Shown: piece after piece, positions 1 through 10,289 of the stretch
How positions within the stretch are numbered: position 1 is the stretch's first letter
Layout: every line of letters begins with the position of its first letter
DNA from: Microbacterium terricola
Lineage (GTDB): Bacteria > Actinomycetota > Actinomycetes > Actinomycetales > Microbacteriaceae
NCBI RefSeq assembly: GCF_027943945.1
Contig: NZ_AP027141.1
Coordinates: 1,178,001-1,242,000, forward strand
Direction: 5' to 3'
DNA length: 64,000 nucleotides
Notes under the pieces: model-generated
Told to the model about the DNA's origin: nothing
Databases searched by the model: none
The model's input: the letters and a program-made list of their open reading frames with translations, nothing else
Made by a program: the position numbers and the translations under genes

Positions 1-405
1 GACGCCGCGCGCACCTACGCCGTCGACCGGGATGCTGCGATCGCGTCGATGGATGCCGCGGCGGCCGCCGGTGTCGCGCGCTACGTGATGGTGTCCTGGC
101 TCGGATCCCGCGCCGACCACGGTGTGCCCGCCGATGACGCGTTCTTCGCCTACGCCGACGCGAAGTGGGCGGCCGACGAGCGGCTCCGCGGCACGGCGCT
201 GGACTGGACGATCCTCGCGCCGGGCGCGCTCACGCTCGACGAGCCGACCGGCGGCATCGAGCTCGACCCGCACGGCAGGGGAGCGGTGTCGCGGGCCGAC
301 GTGGCTGCCGTCACCGCCGCAGCGCTCGCCGAGCCCGCGACCGTCGGCCGCACGATCCGCTTCGGCGCCGGCTCGACCCCGATCGCCGAGGCGCTCGCCG
401 GCTGA
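1..405 (+). CDS. NAD(P)-binding SDR-like oxidoreductase, C-terminal part (5' end outside window)
   Basis: The reading frame is open from base 1 and ends at TGA 403-405, so the N-terminal Rossmann part lies outside the window. The visible 134 residues contain YADAK, which fits the YxxxK catalytic signature of short-chain dehydrogenases, followed by DWTILAPGALT and a C-terminal stretch typical of atypical (NmrA-like) SDR proteins that act as NAD(P)H-binding oxidoreductases or sugar-nucleotide epimerase relatives. The substrate cannot be told. The gene ends flush against the next, convergent gene (its stop begins at 406), so there is no room for a terminator. Confidence 0.75.
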   Translation, partial: DAARTYAVDRDAAIASMDAAAAAGVARYVMVSWLGSRADHGVPADDAFFAYADAKWAADERLRGTALDWTILAPGALTLDEPTGGIELDPHGRGAVSRADVAAVTAAALAEPATVGRTIRFGAGSTPIAEALAG

Positions 406-702
406 CTACCGGCCCGGCTGGTCGAGCGTGATGCGGTTGCCGGTGATCACGCCGGGTCCGTCGCCCGGCGTCGGAGCGGGCGCGGGCACGATCTGCTGGG
501 CGTCCCACAGCATCCGCGCGTTGTAGCCGGAGGGATTCCAGACCTCGTCCATGCCGCCGAGCGCGCCGCTGGACAGCCCGCGCTCGTCACCGCGGGCGCG
601 GCGCCGCTTGACGTCGATGAACGCGCCCACGCTGAAGATGGGTGTCGCGATCACGAGCGCGATGAACACCCACATCACGGCTGTCGCGAGCGTCTCCTCC
701 AC
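406..702 (-). CDS. small single-pass membrane protein of unknown function
   Basis: 98 residues from a GTG start. Residues about 6-28 form one hydrophobic segment, followed by a basic KRRRARG stretch and a Pro/Gly-rich cytoplasmic tail. No family is recognised. On the minus strand a TAGGAT -10-like box (710-715) lies 7 nt before the GTG, which suggests a leaderless transcript. It is convergent with the SDR-like gene with no bases between the stops, and divergent from the CDF transporter gene 47 bp away. Confidence 0.6.
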   Translation of the reverse strand: MEETLATAVMWVFIALVIATPIFSVGAFIDVKRRRARGDERGLSSGALGGMDEVWNPSGYNARMLWDAQQIVPAPAPTPGDGPGVITGNRITLDQPGR

Positions 703-749
703 ACCGGCGATCCTACGCGGCGCGTCCGGGCGGGTGCCATGATGGCCGG

Positions 750-1727
750 ATGTCCCCGACCCGTCCGCCGCGCGCTCCCGTCGACGCCGGCGAGCAGCCG
801 GAGTCGGTGACCACGGTGCTGGTGGCGCTCGGCGCGAACGCGCTCATCGCGATCGCCAAGACGGTCGCCGCCCTGCTCACCGGCGCGGCGAGCATGGTCG
901 CCGAGGCGGCGCACTCGTGGGCCGACACCGGCAACGAGGTGCTCCTGTTCATCGCGGGCAGGCGCAGCGTCCGTCCTGCCGACGTCCGCCACCCGGTGGG
1001 CTTCGGTCGTGAAGCGTACGTCTGGTCGCTGTTCGCGGCCTTCGGCCTGTTCGCCGTCGGCGCCGTGGTCTCGATCATGCACGGCATCCAGGGGCTGATC
1101 GATCCGGAGCCCGCGGACCTCTTCGCGGTCTCGTACATCGTCCTCGGTGTCGCCTTCGTCCTCGAGGGCGTCTCGTTCCTGCAGGCGCTGCGGCAGTCGC
1201 GCCGGCAGGCCGCAGCCGCCGAGCACGAGGTCCTGGAGTTCGTGATGCGCACCTCCGACCCGACGCTGCGCGCGGTGTTCTTCGAGGACTCCTCCGCGCT
1301 CGTCGGACTGGTGATCGCGTTCCTCGGCATCCTGCTGCACCAGCTGACGGGCTCGCCGATCCCCGACGCCATCGGCTCGATCCTCGTCGGCGTGCTGCTG
1401 GCGGTGGTCGCGGTGATGCTGATCCAGCAGAACCGGCGTTTCATCGTCGGGGTCGCCGCCGATCCGCGCATCCGCTCCGCGGCGGTGACCGCGCTGCTCG
1501 CGCACCCCGAGGTGCTGCGGGTGACCTATCTGCACATCGAATACGTCGGACCGGGGAAGGTCTTCCTCGTCGCGGCCGTCGATCTGGTGGGGGATGCTGC
1601 CGAGCACACCGTCGCCGAGCGGCTCAACGAGATCGAGGACCGGCTGGAGGCCCACCCCCGCGTCGCCCGCGCAGTCCTCACGCTCTCGCGGCCGGGCGAT
1701 GAGGCCCTGACGGCCGACCTCGCGTAA
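750..1727 (+). CDS. cation diffusion facilitator (CDF) family metal transporter
   Basis: 325 residues. CDF proteins export divalent metals (Zn, Mn, Fe, Co) from the cytoplasm in exchange for protons. Transmembrane segments run from about residue 21 to 220. The metal-site signature is visible as HSWAD (H55, D59) in helix 2 and as EDSSALVG (D180) in helix 5, followed by a cytoplasmic domain rich in Asp, Glu and His. It ends with an acidic cytoplasmic tail of the usual CDF C-terminal length. The metal cannot be deduced. A CATGAT box lies 6 nt before the ATG, compatible with leaderless expression. Confidence 0.85.
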   Translation: MSPTRPPRAPVDAGEQPESVTTVLVALGANALIAIAKTVAALLTGAASMVAEAAHSWADTGNEVLLFIAGRRSVRPADVRHPVGFGREAYVWSLFAAFGLFAVGAVVSIMHGIQGLIDPEPADLFAVSYIVLGVAFVLEGVSFLQALRQSRRQAAAAEHEVLEFVMRTSDPTLRAVFFEDSSALVGLVIAFLGILLHQLTGSPIPDAIGSILVGVLLAVVAVMLIQQNRRFIVGVAADPRIRSAAVTALLAHPEVLRVTYLHIEYVGPGKVFLVAAVDLVGDAAEHTVAERLNEIEDRLEAHPRVARAVLTLSRPGDEALTADLA

Positions 1728-1774
1728 CCCGGCGACGCACGATCCTGCCGGCCCTCCGACGGGCGCCCCGATTC

Positions 1775-1783
1775 TGATACCCT
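1775..1783 (+). promoter_or_regulatory. predicted rpsA promoter (extended -10)
   Basis: TG-A-TACCCT matches the extended -10 form TGn-TAnnnT. Transcription from about 1790 would give a leader of roughly 135 nt before the rpsA ATG. No clear -35 is visible. Confidence 0.4.
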
Positions 1784-1926
1784 GGAGTGTCACTCATGTG
1801 GCCATTTCGGCGCGCATCTGCGACTCGCAACAACAATCCATTCGCTCCGGAGCACAGCATCCGTTCGCCCTCGCGCGTCCGGCGCTCCCCAGCCCGACAC
1901 AAAACCATCCAAGGACAACCCACTAC

Positions 1927-3381
1927 ATGACTACCGCAACGACCGCCCCGGCCACCAAGCAGATCGCGATCAACGACATCGGATCCGCTGAGGACTTCCT
2001 GGCCGCGGTCGAACTGACCATCAAGTCCTTCAACGACGGCGACCTCATCGAAGGCACCGTCGTGAAGATCGACCGCGACGAGGTCCTCCTCGACGTCGGC
2101 TTCAAGACCGAGGGTGTCATCCCCTCGCGCGAGCTCTCGATCAAGCACGACGTCGACCCCAACGAGGTCGTCAAGGTCGGCGACGCTGTCGAGGCCCTCG
2201 TTCTCCAGAAGGAGGACAAGGAAGGTCGCCTCATCCTGTCCAAGAAGCGCGCGCAGTACGAGCGTGCGTGGGGCGACGTCGAGAAGATCAAGGAGAACGA
2301 CGGTGTGGTCACCGGTTCCGTGATCGAGGTCGTCAAGGGTGGTCTCATCGTCGACATCGGCCTCCGCGGCTTCCTGCCGGCATCGCTCATCGAGCTGCGC
2401 CGCGTCCGCGACCTGACGCCGTACCTCGGCCAGGAGATCGAGGCCAAGATCCTCGAGCTCGACAAGAACCGCAACAACGTCGTGCTGTCGCGCCGCGCCC
2501 TGCTCGAGCAGACGCAGTCCGAGTCGCGCACCACGTTCCTCAACAACCTGCACAAGGGCCAGGTCCGCAAGGGCACGGTCTCGTCGATCGTCAACTTCGG
2601 TGCGTTCGTCGACCTGGGCGGCGTGGACGGCCTCGTGCACGTCTCGGAGCTCTCGTGGAAGCACATCGAGCACGCGTCCGAGGTCGTCGAGGTCGGCCAG
2701 GAGGTCACCGTCGAGATCCTCGAGGTCGACCTGGACCGCGAGCGCGTCTCGCTGTCGCTCAAGGCGACGCAGGAGGACCCGTGGCAGGTCTTCGCCCGCA
2801 CCCACGCCATCGGCCAGGTTGCACCGGGCAAGGTCACCAAGCTCGTCCCGTTCGGCGCGTTCGTTCGCGTCGCGGACGGCATCGAGGGTCTCGTGCACAT
2901 CTCGGAGCTGTCGGGCAAGCATGTCGAGCTCGCTGAGCAGGTCGTGTCGGTCGGCGAAGAGGTCTTCGTCAAGATCATCGACATCGACCTCGAGCGTCGC
3001 CGCATCTCGCTCTCGCTGAAGCAGGCGAACGAGTCGGTCGACCCCAACGGCACCGAGTTCGACCCGGCCCTCTACGGCATGGTCACGGAGTACGACGAGA
3101 ACGGGGAGTACAAGTACCCCGAGGGCTTCGACCCCGAGACCAACCAGTGGAAGGACGGCTTCGACGAGCAGCGTCTGGCCTGGGAGGCCGAGTACGCCGC
3201 AGCCCAGGGTCGCTGGGAGGCTCACAAGGCCGCCGTCGCGAAGGCCCTCGAGGCCGAGGCGAACGCGCCGACCGAGACCAGCTCCGCGTCGAGCTCGTTC
3301 TCCTCGGACAGCTCGGGCGGCGGCACGCTGGCCGACGACGAGGCACTCGCCGCTCTGCGCGAGAAGCTCTCGGGCCGCTGA
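1927..3381 (+). CDS. rpsA: 30S ribosomal protein S1
   Basis: 484 residues. S1 binds mRNA on the small ribosomal subunit and helps initiation. Four S1 RNA-binding folds are visible at about residues 37-107, 125-190, 210-280 and 296-366; the last two carry the classic NFGAFVDLGGVDGLVHVSEL and PFGAFVRVADGIEGLVHIS patterns. The tail (from about 370) is acidic then Ser-rich (SSASSSFSSDSSGGG), as in other actinobacterial S1 proteins, and the four-domain length is normal for Actinobacteria. The start is ATG 1927 with AAGGA at 1911-1915; an earlier in-frame GTG at 1798 would add residues with no S1 similarity. A strong hairpin follows the stop. Confidence 0.97.
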   Translation: MTTATTAPATKQIAINDIGSAEDFLAAVELTIKSFNDGDLIEGTVVKIDRDEVLLDVGFKTEGVIPSRELSIKHDVDPNEVVKVGDAVEALVLQKEDKEGRLILSKKRAQYERAWGDVEKIKENDGVVTGSVIEVVKGGLIVDIGLRGFLPASLIELRRVRDLTPYLGQEIEAKILELDKNRNNVVLSRRALLEQTQSESRTTFLNNLHKGQVRKGTVSSIVNFGAFVDLGGVDGLVHVSELSWKHIEHASEVVEVGQEVTVEILEVDLDRERVSLSLKATQEDPWQVFARTHAIGQVAPGKVTKLVPFGAFVRVADGIEGLVHISELSGKHVELAEQVVSVGEEVFVKIIDIDLERRRISLSLKQANESVDPNGTEFDPALYGMVTEYDENGEYKYPEGFDPETNQWKDGFDEQRLAWEAEYAAAQGRWEAHKAAVAKALEAEANAPTETSSASSSFSSDSSGGGTLADDEALAALREKLSGR

Positions 3382-3397
3382 GTTCGAACCACTCCTG

Positions 3398-3431
3398 AAC
3401 GGGGTCGGGACCTTCGGGTCCCGGCCCCGTT
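3398..3431 (+). terminator. rpsA intrinsic terminator hairpin
   Basis: A 15-bp stem (3398-3412 with 3417-3431, one G-U pair) closes on a TTCG tetraloop 16 bases after the rpsA stop. No T-run follows, as is common for actinobacterial terminators. Confidence 0.8.
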
Positions 3432-3489
3432 CCGTGTCTGCGGCACCGGCATCCCGCCCGGCGCGGCACCCGCATGGCACGATGAACCC

Positions 3490-4098
3490 ATGCCACTTGT
3501 CGCGCTCACCGGCGGGATCGCCTCGGGCAAGTCCACCGTCGCCCGCCGCCTCGCCGAGCACGGTGCCGTGATCGTCGACGCCGACCGCATCGTGCGCGAG
3601 GTGCAGCAGCCCGGCTCACCGGTTCTCGACGCCATCGCGGCCGAGTTCGGAGAGCGGATGCTGCTGCCGGACGGTTCGCTCGATCGTGCCGGTCTTGCCG
3701 GCGAGGTGTTCGGCGATCCCGGCGCAGTGTCCCGGCTCAACGCGATCGTGCACCCGGCGGTCCGGGCGGAGTCGGCGGCGCGCTTCGCCCGCGCGTTCGC
3801 CGAGGATGCCGACGCGGTGGTCGTCTATGACGTCCCGCTGCTGGTCGAGGCCCGTGCGGATGATCCCTGGGATCTCATCGTCGTCGCCCACGCGCCGGCC
3901 GAGCTCCGGGCGGAGCGGCTCATCGCGCTGCGCGGGCTGAGCGCCACCGATGCGGCAGCGCGGATCGCCAGTCAGGTCGGCGACGACCGACGGCTCGCCA
4001 TCGCGGATGTCGTGATCGACACCGCGGGCGACATGGAGCACACGCTGGCGCAGACGGATGCGCTGTGGGCACGGCTGAGCGGGAACGGCGCCGGATGA
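3490..4098 (+). CDS. coaE: dephospho-CoA kinase
   Basis: 202 residues, normal family length. It phosphorylates the 3'-hydroxyl of dephospho-CoA with ATP, the last step of CoA synthesis. The P-loop GGIASGKST is at residues 8-16, and DADRIVREVQQPG matches the substrate-binding region. LIVVAHAPAELRAERLI and the LSATDAAARIASQ lid also fit the family. It follows rpsA, as in many Actinobacteria. Its stop overlaps the ATG of the histidine kinase by 4 bp (ATGA), so translation may be coupled. Confidence 0.95.
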   Translation: MPLVALTGGIASGKSTVARRLAEHGAVIVDADRIVREVQQPGSPVLDAIAAEFGERMLLPDGSLDRAGLAGEVFGDPGAVSRLNAIVHPAVRAESAARFARAFAEDADAVVVYDVPLLVEARADDPWDLIVVAHAPAELRAERLIALRGLSATDAAARIASQVGDDRRLAIADVVIDTAGDMEHTLAQTDALWARLSGNGAG

Positions 4099-5804
4099 GC
4101 GAGCCGCACCCTGCACCGGTCTCCGCCGCGTCTCCGCCGATGCGGGCGCCCCGTGCCGAAGCGGCGACCCCGCACTGGGTCGATCTCGTCTTCGGCGACA
4201 CCGACCGAGCGCGGGGCGCCATGCTCAACCAGCTGGTCATCGCGGCGGTGGTCCTCGTGCTCGCCCTCGTGGTGCTCGGGAGCGGGGCGCACCTCGTCGC
4301 CCCGGTCTTCTTCACCGGTGTGGTGCTGATCTTCCTGCTGACCGCCGCGTCGATCATGGTGCCCTGGAACTCCGTGGCGCCGCTCTGGGTCGCCGTGCTG
4401 CCCCTGGCCGACATCGTCGGCATCGCCTTCATGCGCGCCGCCGAGCCCGCAGCCGGCTTCGGACTGCTCTGGGCGTTCCCCGTGCTCTGGCTCTCCTCGT
4501 CGTTCGGACTCTTCGGGTACATCTCGTCGATCGTCTTCTCGCTTCTCTGCTACGCCGTCTCCAGCATCGTCGAGCCGCGTCAGAGCACCACCTTCTCGAT
4601 CATCCTGCTCCCGCTGCTGCTCGTCGCGATCGGGACGTCGGCCTATCTCAGCTCACGCCGGGTCGAGGCGCAGCGGCGACTGCTCGACCGGCAGGCGGAG
4701 GTGCTCGTGCAATCCCTCGAGCGGGCGCGCCGGCACGAGCAGGTGCTGACGGAGGCGCTGGACCGCGTGGATTTCGGCGTCGCGAAGATCGAAGCCGACG
4801 GCTCCGCGTCGATCATGAACGACGCGCACGCCCGGCTCCAGCGCGACATCCGCACGACGGGGGAGCGTCCTCTCCTGTTCGCCGTCGACGGCACCACCCC
4901 GCTCGACCCCGACGAGCAGCCGATGGCCCGCGTCCGGCGCGGAGAGGCGTTCGAGGACCAGCGGATCTGGGTGGGCGAGCCCGGTCACGCGCGACGCGCC
5001 ATCAGCGTGACCGCCCGTCGCATCATCGAGCCGAACGGCCAGGACGGCGGCGCGGTCGTCGTGACCAGGGATGTCACCGCCGAGACGGAGGCGCTGCGCG
5101 CGCGCGACGCCCTGGTCTCCTCGGTGTCGCACGAGCTGCGCACCCCGTTGACCTCGATCCTGGGTTACATCGAGTTGGCGATAGACACGCCGGGCCTGCC
5201 GCCGTCGGCGGTCAAGAGCCTGGAGGTCGCCGATCGCAACGCCGAACGTCTGCTGGCTCTCGTCGGCGATGTGCTCGCCGCATCGAGCGGCGCCGGCGAG
5301 CAGGAGGCGTTCGCGGTGACGCCGCGCGACATCGATCTCGCCGACGTGGTGACCTCTGCCGTCGAATCGCTGTCGATCGCCGCGGGGGAGCGGGGCATCG
5401 AAATCGATGCGACCGGCATCAGGAGCGTGCGCGCCTACGCCGATCCGCTGCGCACGCAGCAGGTGCTCGACAATCTCCTCTCCAACGCGGTCAAGTACAA
5501 CCGGCCGGGCGGGAGCGTGACGATCGAGATGTCGCAGGGGCAGGACTGGGCGGAGATCTCCGTACGCGACACCGGCGTCGGACTCAGCGAGGACGATCTC
5601 GGCAACCTCTTCCAGCGCTACTACCGTGGCGTCGCCGTGCGCAAGTCAGGGGTCGCCGGGAGCGGCCTCGGCCTGGCGATCAGCCGCGACATCGTGCGGC
5701 GGCAGGGGGGCGACATGGTCGTGACCAGCGCCCTCGGAGTGGGCTCGACGTTCGTGGTCACACTGCCCGCACACCGTCCGGGCGAACGGACGCCGACGCC
5801 ATGA
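4095..5804 (+). CDS. membrane-bound sensor histidine kinase
   Basis: 569 residues from the ATG that overlaps the coaE stop. Five to six hydrophobic segments at about residues 45-190 form the sensor. A coiled coil and PAS-like region run at about 190-332. HisKA follows with SHELRTPLTS, phosphoacceptor His346. The HATPase domain shows the N box (NLLSNAVKYN), DTGVGL and GSGLGLAI boxes. It should autophosphorylate and pass phosphate to a response regulator. The likely partner is the regulator encoded on the opposite strand about 1 kb downstream (6868-7665). It overlaps the next gene by 4 bp. The ligand is unknown. Confidence 0.9.
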   Translation: MSEPHPAPVSAASPPMRAPRAEAATPHWVDLVFGDTDRARGAMLNQLVIAAVVLVLALVVLGSGAHLVAPVFFTGVVLIFLLTAASIMVPWNSVAPLWVAVLPLADIVGIAFMRAAEPAAGFGLLWAFPVLWLSSSFGLFGYISSIVFSLLCYAVSSIVEPRQSTTFSIILLPLLLVAIGTSAYLSSRRVEAQRRLLDRQAEVLVQSLERARRHEQVLTEALDRVDFGVAKIEADGSASIMNDAHARLQRDIRTTGERPLLFAVDGTTPLDPDEQPMARVRRGEAFEDQRIWVGEPGHARRAISVTARRIIEPNGQDGGAVVVTRDVTAETEALRARDALVSSVSHELRTPLTSILGYIELAIDTPGLPPSAVKSLEVADRNAERLLALVGDVLAASSGAGEQEAFAVTPRDIDLADVVTSAVESLSIAAGERGIEIDATGIRSVRAYADPLRTQQVLDNLLSNAVKYNRPGGSVTIEMSQGQDWAEISVRDTGVGLSEDDLGNLFQRYYRGVAVRKSGVAGSGLGLAISRDIVRRQGGDMVVTSALGVGSTFVVTLPAHRPGERTPTP

Positions 5805-6964
5805 TCGACCAGTTCTCGGTGTCGCTCATGACCGCGCTCGTGGTCGTGGTGTGCGGCACGCTGTTCATCGTCGACACGCTGTTCCGGCGCAGGGATCCGG
5901 CGGGGCACATCTGGGCTCTGGGGTACCTCGCCGCCATCCTCACGACCTTGCTCTACCTCGTCTGGGCGTGGGCGCCGGAGACCTGGTGGGCGACCGCCGG
6001 CGGCAACGCGGCCTTCGTGATCGGCACGGGTGCGATGTGGGTGGGCTGTGCCCGGTTCAACGACAGGCCCGTGCGGCTGCGTGCCACGATCGTCGCGGGT
6101 GCCGGAGCACTCGCCGCGATCGCCGCCGCGCTCGAGTGGTATCCGGGTGCGGGGGATTGGGCGGGCGCCCTCTTCATGTTCGTGCCCATCGGGTTGTTCG
6201 CGGCGCTCGCCTGCGTCGAGTGCTTCCGCGGCGAGCTCGGGGCCAACCGCTCGGCGCTGCCACTGGGCCTCGTCTTCGGGGCGCAGACGGTCTACTACCT
6301 GGCACGCACGGTCGTCCTGATCACCGAAGGCACCGAGTCCGATCTCTTCCACGTGTGGTTCGGGACGTTCCCGACGAGCCTGGTGACCGTCGTGCTCTCG
6401 ATCACGGCCGTCGTCACCACCTCGATCCTCCGGGCGACGAGGTCCGGACTGCTCGGGGACCGGAAGGACGCCGCTCAGGACCACATCACGGCGATCCTGC
6501 CGGAGGAGCAGTTCGTCGCGGTGCTGCGGCGGGTGAGCGAGAAGGCGCGGCCGCGAGGGGATCTTCTGGCGGTGACCGTCGTGCGGCTGGAGGGTCTCGA
6601 GGACATCGCGACCGCGTTCGGACCGGACGTCGCCGACGAGCATGTCCGCGCCTGGCGGCGTTCCGTGCTGGAGGGATCGCCGTCGATCGCCCCGATCGGA
6701 GAGATCGCCCCGGATGGCCTCGGAACCCTGACGGTGGTCGCTTCGCCCGCCGAGGCGCGGCGACAGGCCATGGCCCTGCATCGCTCGCTGTTCGAGGCGC
6801 TCGGATCTCTCGAGGGCGGTGCCATCCCCAGCATCGGGATCGGCGTGGTCCTCAGCGACACCGCCGGCTACGACGTCGAGGACCTGCTCGAGCTCGGCCG
6901 AGGGACGGCCGGTCGCGCCGCGACCGGTGGCGCGGCCGCGGTGCTCTTGGCCGACCCGAGCTGA
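5801..6964 (+). CDS. membrane protein with degenerate GGDEF-like domain
   Basis: 387 residues, translationally coupled (ATGA) to the histidine kinase. The N-terminal half (about residues 5-215) holds seven hydrophobic segments. The C-terminal region (about 225-385) follows the GGDEF fold order: an LPEEQFVAVL entry, VTVVRLEGLEDI, a middle strand and SIGIGVV. The catalytic GG(D/E)EF loop is replaced by IGEIAPDG, so cyclic-di-GMP synthesis is not expected. It may bind a nucleotide or act as a signalling partner of the neighbouring kinase. Its last 97 bp are antisense to the end of the convergent response regulator gene. The GGDEF assignment is an inference from pattern only. Confidence 0.6.
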   Translation: MIDQFSVSLMTALVVVVCGTLFIVDTLFRRRDPAGHIWALGYLAAILTTLLYLVWAWAPETWWATAGGNAAFVIGTGAMWVGCARFNDRPVRLRATIVAGAGALAAIAAALEWYPGAGDWAGALFMFVPIGLFAALACVECFRGELGANRSALPLGLVFGAQTVYYLARTVVLITEGTESDLFHVWFGTFPTSLVTVVLSITAVVTTSILRATRSGLLGDRKDAAQDHITAILPEEQFVAVLRRVSEKARPRGDLLAVTVVRLEGLEDIATAFGPDVADEHVRAWRRSVLEGSPSIAPIGEIAPDGLGTLTVVASPAEARRQAMALHRSLFEALGSLEGGAIPSIGIGVVLSDTAGYDVEDLLELGRGTAGRAATGGAAAVLLADPS

Positions 6965-7665
6965 TCGATCGCCGCCAGCCGATAGCCGGTGCCGTGGAGC
7001 GACTCGATGGAGACTGCCGAGTTCGCGGACCGCAGCGCGGCGCGCAGGAGCTGCACCGCGCGCTCGACGGCCACGATCTCGTCCGCCGTGACATCGCGGG
7101 GGTCTGCGGCGCCCCCGAGCAGACGCACGAGGTCGCCCTTCTCGGCGCCGCGGCGACGGGCCGTCACGAGAGCGCGCAGGATCTCCCGCTCTGGTGCTCC
7201 GAGTTCGAGGGTGACCCCGGCCGCGGTGGTGGCCTCGTCGCAGACGGAGATGTCGTCGAACGTCAGCGTCTCGACCGGGGCGGCGGCGGCTCGCCGCCCG
7301 CTCTCACCGCGCAGCTCGATGCCGCTGAGCCGCGCGCGCAGCTCCCGTGGCCGGAAGGGCTTGCCGAGGTACTCGTCACCGCCGGCGGCACGTCCGCGCT
7401 CGGCGTCGACGTCCTCCACGAACGCGGAGATGAAGATGATGTACGTGTCGCTGAAGGCGCGGACCCTGCGTGCGACCTCGAACCCGTCGATGCCGGGGAT
7501 GTTCACGTCGAGGGTCGTCACGTCGGGCGCGAGGGTGCGGACGAGCTCGACGGCGTCGAGGCCGTTCTCGGTCCCGTGCACGGTGTAGCCGCTCGACTCG
7601 AGCACGGCCGTGATGAGGCTGCGGATGTCGGGCTCGTCCTCGACGACGACAGCAGTCCGCGGCAT
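6868..7665 (-). CDS. response regulator with winged-helix DNA-binding domain
   Basis: 265 residues from ATG 7665, chosen because AGGAGGT lies 5 nt before it; a GTG at 7680 overlaps that ribosome-binding site. The receiver domain has acidic residues E9-D10, phosphoacceptor D53 ([11 protein letters not shown]) and K102 (YLGKPF). The C-terminal half resembles the OmpR winged helix and ends in GTGYRL. After it comes a tail of about 35 residues rich in Ala, Pro and Ser. That tail is encoded antisense to the end of the GGDEF-like gene (97-bp overlap). It is the likely partner of the kinase at 4095-5804. Confidence 0.85.
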   Translation of the reverse strand: MPRTAVVVEDEPDIRSLITAVLESSGYTVHGTENGLDAVELVRTLAPDVTTLDVNIPGIDGFEVARRVRAFSDTYIIFISAFVEDVDAERGRAAGGDEYLGKPFRPRELRARLSGIELRGESGRRAAAAPVETLTFDDISVCDEATTAAGVTLELGAPEREILRALVTARRRGAEKGDLVRLLGGAADPRDVTADEIVAVERAVQLLRAALRSANSAVSIESLHGTGYRLAAIDQLGSAKSTAAAPPVAARPAVPRPSSSRSSTS

Positions 7666-7740
7666 GCCCCACCTCCTCACGCTCGTGGTGCTCCCATCGT
7701 AGGGCCGTGCCGGATGCGCCGCTCGCGAACGGCCGCCCCC

Positions 7741-7763
7741 GTGTAGGAGGCCCCGCCTACGCT
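7741..7763 (+). promoter_or_regulatory. RecA-NDp/PafBC-like promoter of uvrB
   Basis: GTGTAGGAG, an 8-bp spacer and TACGCT match the mycobacterial RecA-independent damage promoter TTGTCRGTG-N8-TAnnnT in architecture and in most conserved bases. The ATG of uvrB begins 6 nt after the -10 box, so the mRNA is predicted leaderless. The uvrA promoter is almost the same sequence. Confidence 0.65.
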
Positions 7764-7769
7764 GGAGTG

Positions 7770-9848
<2,079 letters not shown>

Positions 9849-9864
9849 CGAGACGGAGAACCCC

Positions 9865-10287
9865 ATGGAGCAGCGCCTCACGGTCGTGACGCTCGGCACC
9901 ACCGACCTCGAGCGCGCGATCGCGTTCTATCGTGCGCTCGGGTGGGAGCCGCATCCCTCCTCCGTCGAGGGCGATGTGGCGTTCTACCAGGTGGGTGGCA
10001 GCGTGTTCGCACTATGGAGTCGTGCCGAACTGGCGGCGGACTCGTGCGTCGACGACGCGGGCGGGTGGGGTGGGATCACCCTCGCCCACAACGTCCGCTC
10101 ACCCGAGGACGTCGATGTCGTCCTCGAGGCGGCCTCCCAGGCCGGCGCGCAGATCGGCAGAGCCGGCGCGCCGACCCCATGGGGCGGCTACTCGGGGGTG
10201 TTCATCGATCTCGATGGTCATCCCTGGGAGATCGCGCACAATCCGTCGTGGCCGCTCGCCGCCGACGGGTCCGTCTCGCTGGGCTGA
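9865..10287 (+). CDS. VOC (glyoxalase/bleomycin-resistance fold) family protein
   Basis: 140 residues with a GGAGA ribosome-binding site. The pattern of paired beta-alpha-beta-beta-beta units is visible: TVVTLGTTDLERAIAFYRALG at the start and GYSGVFIDLDGHPWEIAHNP at the end, where DGHPWEIA carries the usual metal-ligand Glu. Members are metal-dependent lyases, dioxygenases or binding proteins; the substrate is unknown. It follows uvrB by 16 bp and may be co-transcribed with it. It is convergent with the next gene, 2 bp apart. Confidence 0.8.
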   Translation: MEQRLTVVTLGTTDLERAIAFYRALGWEPHPSSVEGDVAFYQVGGSVFALWSRAELAADSCVDDAGGWGGITLAHNVRSPEDVDVVLEAASQAGAQIGRAGAPTPWGGYSGVFIDLDGHPWEIAHNPSWPLAADGSVSLG

Positions 10288-10289
10288 GG

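Noticed and set aside
3381..3391. T-loop-like GTTCGAACC after the rpsA stop, hinting at a tRNA
   Set aside because: No acceptor stem, D-arm or anticodon arm lies around it; the following sequence is the rpsA terminator.
1923..3561. Long minus-strand frames opposite rpsA
   Set aside because: They are low-complexity shadows of a highly conserved ribosomal gene.
7716..7730. CGAAC half-site before uvrB as an SOS (LexA) box
   Set aside because: No inverted GTTCG partner exists at the required 4-bp spacing.
7707..7769. Upstream in-frame start of uvrB at 7707
   Set aside because: It would place the promoter inside the gene and adds residues absent from UvrB proteins.
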